Origin: Chloroflexota bacterium
GTDB taxonomy: Bacteria > Chloroflexota > Anaerolineae > Anaerolineales > UBA4823
Length of the DNA stretch: 7,413 nt
Reading direction: 5' to 3'
Assembly: GCA_012798185.1 (NCBI GenBank)
Contig: JAAZNS010000109.1
Span: 1 to 7,413 of the forward strand
Part shown: positions 6,266 to 7,413 of the stretch, in pieces
Layout: each line of letters begins with the position of its first letter
Numbering within the stretch: the stretch's first letter is position 1
Translations under genes and position numbers: made by a program
Notes under the pieces: model-generated
Database searches by the model: none
The model's input: the letters and a program-made list of their open reading frames with translations, nothing else
Told to the model about the DNA's origin: nothing

Positions 6266-6580
6266 ATGGACCACAAATATCTTAAAAATGTCACCACATT
6301 GAATTTATCGGTTGAAAAATGTATTGGCTGCGGAAGGTGCGTGGAAGTCTGTCCTCATAGAGTGTTTATTTTAAATGAAAGAAAAGCACAGATAAAAGAT
6401 AAGGATATGTGCATGGAATGTGGGGCTTGCATGGTCAATTGCCCTGTAAATGCCATCACAGTAAGAGCTGGCGTGGGATGTGCCGCTGCCGTGATCATGG
6501 GTTGGCTTACAGGAAGGGAACCCAGTTGCGATTGTTCAATGGATGGGAAAAATTGCTGCAACGAGGATGTGATTTTATGA
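6266..6580 (+). CDS. hgcB: HgcB, 2[4Fe-4S] ferredoxin partner of HgcA
   Basis: Ferredoxin of 104 residues that is thought to reduce the HgcA cobalamin to Co(I) and may hand Hg(II) over to HgcA. Two cluster motifs are visible: C19-I-G-C22-G-R-C25-V-E-V-C29-P and C49-M-E-C52-G-A-C55-M-V-N-C59-P. Past them is the single conserved Cys72 in G-V-G-C-A-A-A and a C-terminal vicinal pair C97-C98, both hallmarks of HgcB. An additional C88-D-C90 lies in the tail, which also runs six residues past the Cys pair (N-E-D-V-I-L), where well-known HgcB proteins end at or near the pair. Ribosome site AGGAG (6255-6259) is 6 nt before ATG 6266. Its stop overlaps the acr3 start in ATGA, so translation of the two is probably coupled. 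Confidence 0.96.
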   Translation: MDHKYLKNVTTLNLSVEKCIGCGRCVEVCPHRVFILNERKAQIKDKDMCMECGACMVNCPVNAITVRAGVGCAAAVIMGWLTGREPSCDCSMDGKNCCNEDVIL

Positions 6581-7413
6581 AAAAGGTGAATACAGGCTTA
6601 AGTTTCTTTGAAAAATATTTGACCATTTGGGTTTTATTATGTATGGCAGCTGGCATCCTGATCGGAAAATTTCTGCCTTTTATTCCTGCGTTTTTAGAGC
6701 GTTTCGAATATGCGCATACATCTATTCCTATTGCGGTGTTGATTTGGATAATGATCTACCCTATGATGCTGAAAGTTGATTTTCAATCCATTAAAAATGT
6801 TCGCAAGCACCCACAGGGATTTCTTGTATCAAGCGGAACAAGCTGGCTGATCAAACCCTTTTTAATGTTCGGTCTTGCAACTTTTTTCTTCTATACAGTA
6901 TTCAAAGCCTTTATTCCTGCTGATCTGGCAAGACATTATGTGGCAGGGGCAGTTTTGCTGGGAGCCGCTCCCTGTACTGCGATGGTATTCGTGTGGAGTC
7001 ATCTGACAAAGGGTGATCCTGCTCATACACTCGTTCAAGTATCCATTAACGACCTCCTGATTATTTTCCTGTTCGCACCGATCGTATCTTTTTTACTGGG
7101 TGTATCAAATATTCACGTTCCCTGGGATGTACTTCTTTTTTCCGTTGTTGTATTTGTGGCGATCCCTTTAGCAGGAGGTGCATTAACCCGCGCGTGGATG
7201 ATCCGACACAAAGGAACGGATTATTTTGATGACTCTTTTCTCCCCAAATTCAGCAGTGTGACAACCGTAGGGTTGCTGTTGACACTGGTTATCATTTTTT
7301 CATTTCAGGGGGATGTTATACTGAACAATCCTCTGCATGTACTGATGATTGCCGTACCGCTGATACTGCAAAATATCATAACGTCGTTCTTTGCCTATCT
7401 GTTATGCAAAAAA
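6577..7413 (+). CDS. acr3: Acr3-family arsenite efflux permease (3' partial)
   Basis: Inner-membrane carrier that expels arsenite (and in some members antimonite) using the proton gradient. The first 279 residues are visible and the frame is open to the right edge; family members run to roughly 340-400 residues. Features: short cytoplasmic start, then repeated hydrophobic helices (WVLLCMAAGILIGKFLP; SIPIAVLIWIMIYPMMLKVDF; a third around residues 90-110), then the signature L-L-G-A-A-P-C133-T-A-M-V-F-V-W-S with the conserved transport Cys, followed by N-D-L-L-I-I-F in the next helix. This is the Acr3 (bile/arsenite/riboflavin transporter) type, not the unrelated ArsB type. ATG 6577 overlaps the hgcB stop, with GAGG at 6563-6566. 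In the operon it fits arsenite resistance under ArsR; export of a mercury or methylmercury species is an untested idea. The conserved late-helix Glu lies beyond the window. Confidence 0.93.
   Translation, partial: MKKVNTGLSFFEKYLTIWVLLCMAAGILIGKFLPFIPAFLERFEYAHTSIPIAVLIWIMIYPMMLKVDFQSIKNVRKHPQGFLVSSGTSWLIKPFLMFGLATFFFYTVFKAFIPADLARHYVAGAVLLGAAPCTAMVFVWSHLTKGDPAHTLVQVSINDLLIIFLFAPIVSFLLGVSNIHVPWDVLLFSVVVFVAIPLAGGALTRAWMIRHKGTDYFDDSFLPKFSSVTTVGLLLTLVIIFSFQGDVILNNPLHVLMIAVPLILQNIITSFFAYLLCKK

Overview
The window holds two metal-handling gene blocks, both on the + strand, separated by about 750 bp of non-coding DNA that contains a tRNA-derived integration scar. Strong Shine-Dalgarno sites, a textbook sigma-70-type promoter and a bacterial-type tRNA-Pro fragment point to a bacterium. 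The presence of hgcA and hgcB, known only from anaerobes, points to an anaerobe (sulfate or iron reducer, fermenter, syntroph or dehalogenator). Base composition looks moderately AT-rich. The phylum cannot be fixed from the sequence; Chloroflexota, Bacillota and Desulfobacterota are all possible.

Left block (1 to about 4076), a copper/heavy-metal cassette: the 3' part of a Met-rich protein with a PepSY-like C-terminus; a lipoprotein signal peptide cut off from its rhodanese domain by an in-frame TAA; a DUF411-type lipoprotein gene interrupted by an in-frame TGA at a conserved Cys codon and by a TAA; a small protein with two heavy-metal-binding CPMHP repeats; and a full-length P1B-1-type Cu(I)-exporting ATPase (copA) with two more of these repeats. 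The small genes are partly decayed while copA looks intact.

Junction (4077-4829): non-coding, AT-rich in its left half, with several hairpins and two pairs of short direct repeats. It then contains the 3' half of a tRNA-Pro(GGG) gene, beginning exactly at the anticodon loop (4620-4661) with no 5' half. This is the expected trace of a tyrosine-integrase element inserted in tRNA-Pro. Its orientation puts the copper block inside the element and the right block on the flanking chromosome, unless elements are stacked in tandem.

Right block (4772-7413): a strong promoter followed by four tightly packed genes, arsR, hgcA, hgcB and acr3 (cut by the window edge). arsR overlaps hgcA by 8 bp, hgcA and hgcB are 13 bp apart, and hgcB and acr3 overlap by 4 bp. 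HgcA carries the diagnostic cap-helix motif NVWCAAGK and five C-terminal membrane segments. HgcB carries two 4Fe-4S motifs, the extra conserved Cys and the C-terminal Cys-Cys pair. Together they are the methylmercury-forming corrinoid protein and its ferredoxin. Their packing with a metalloid-sensing repressor and an Acr3-family efflux pump suggests one metal(loid)-responsive operon. ArsR, HgcA and HgcB all carry extra Cys pairs in their tails, a possible shared route for thiol-bound metal.
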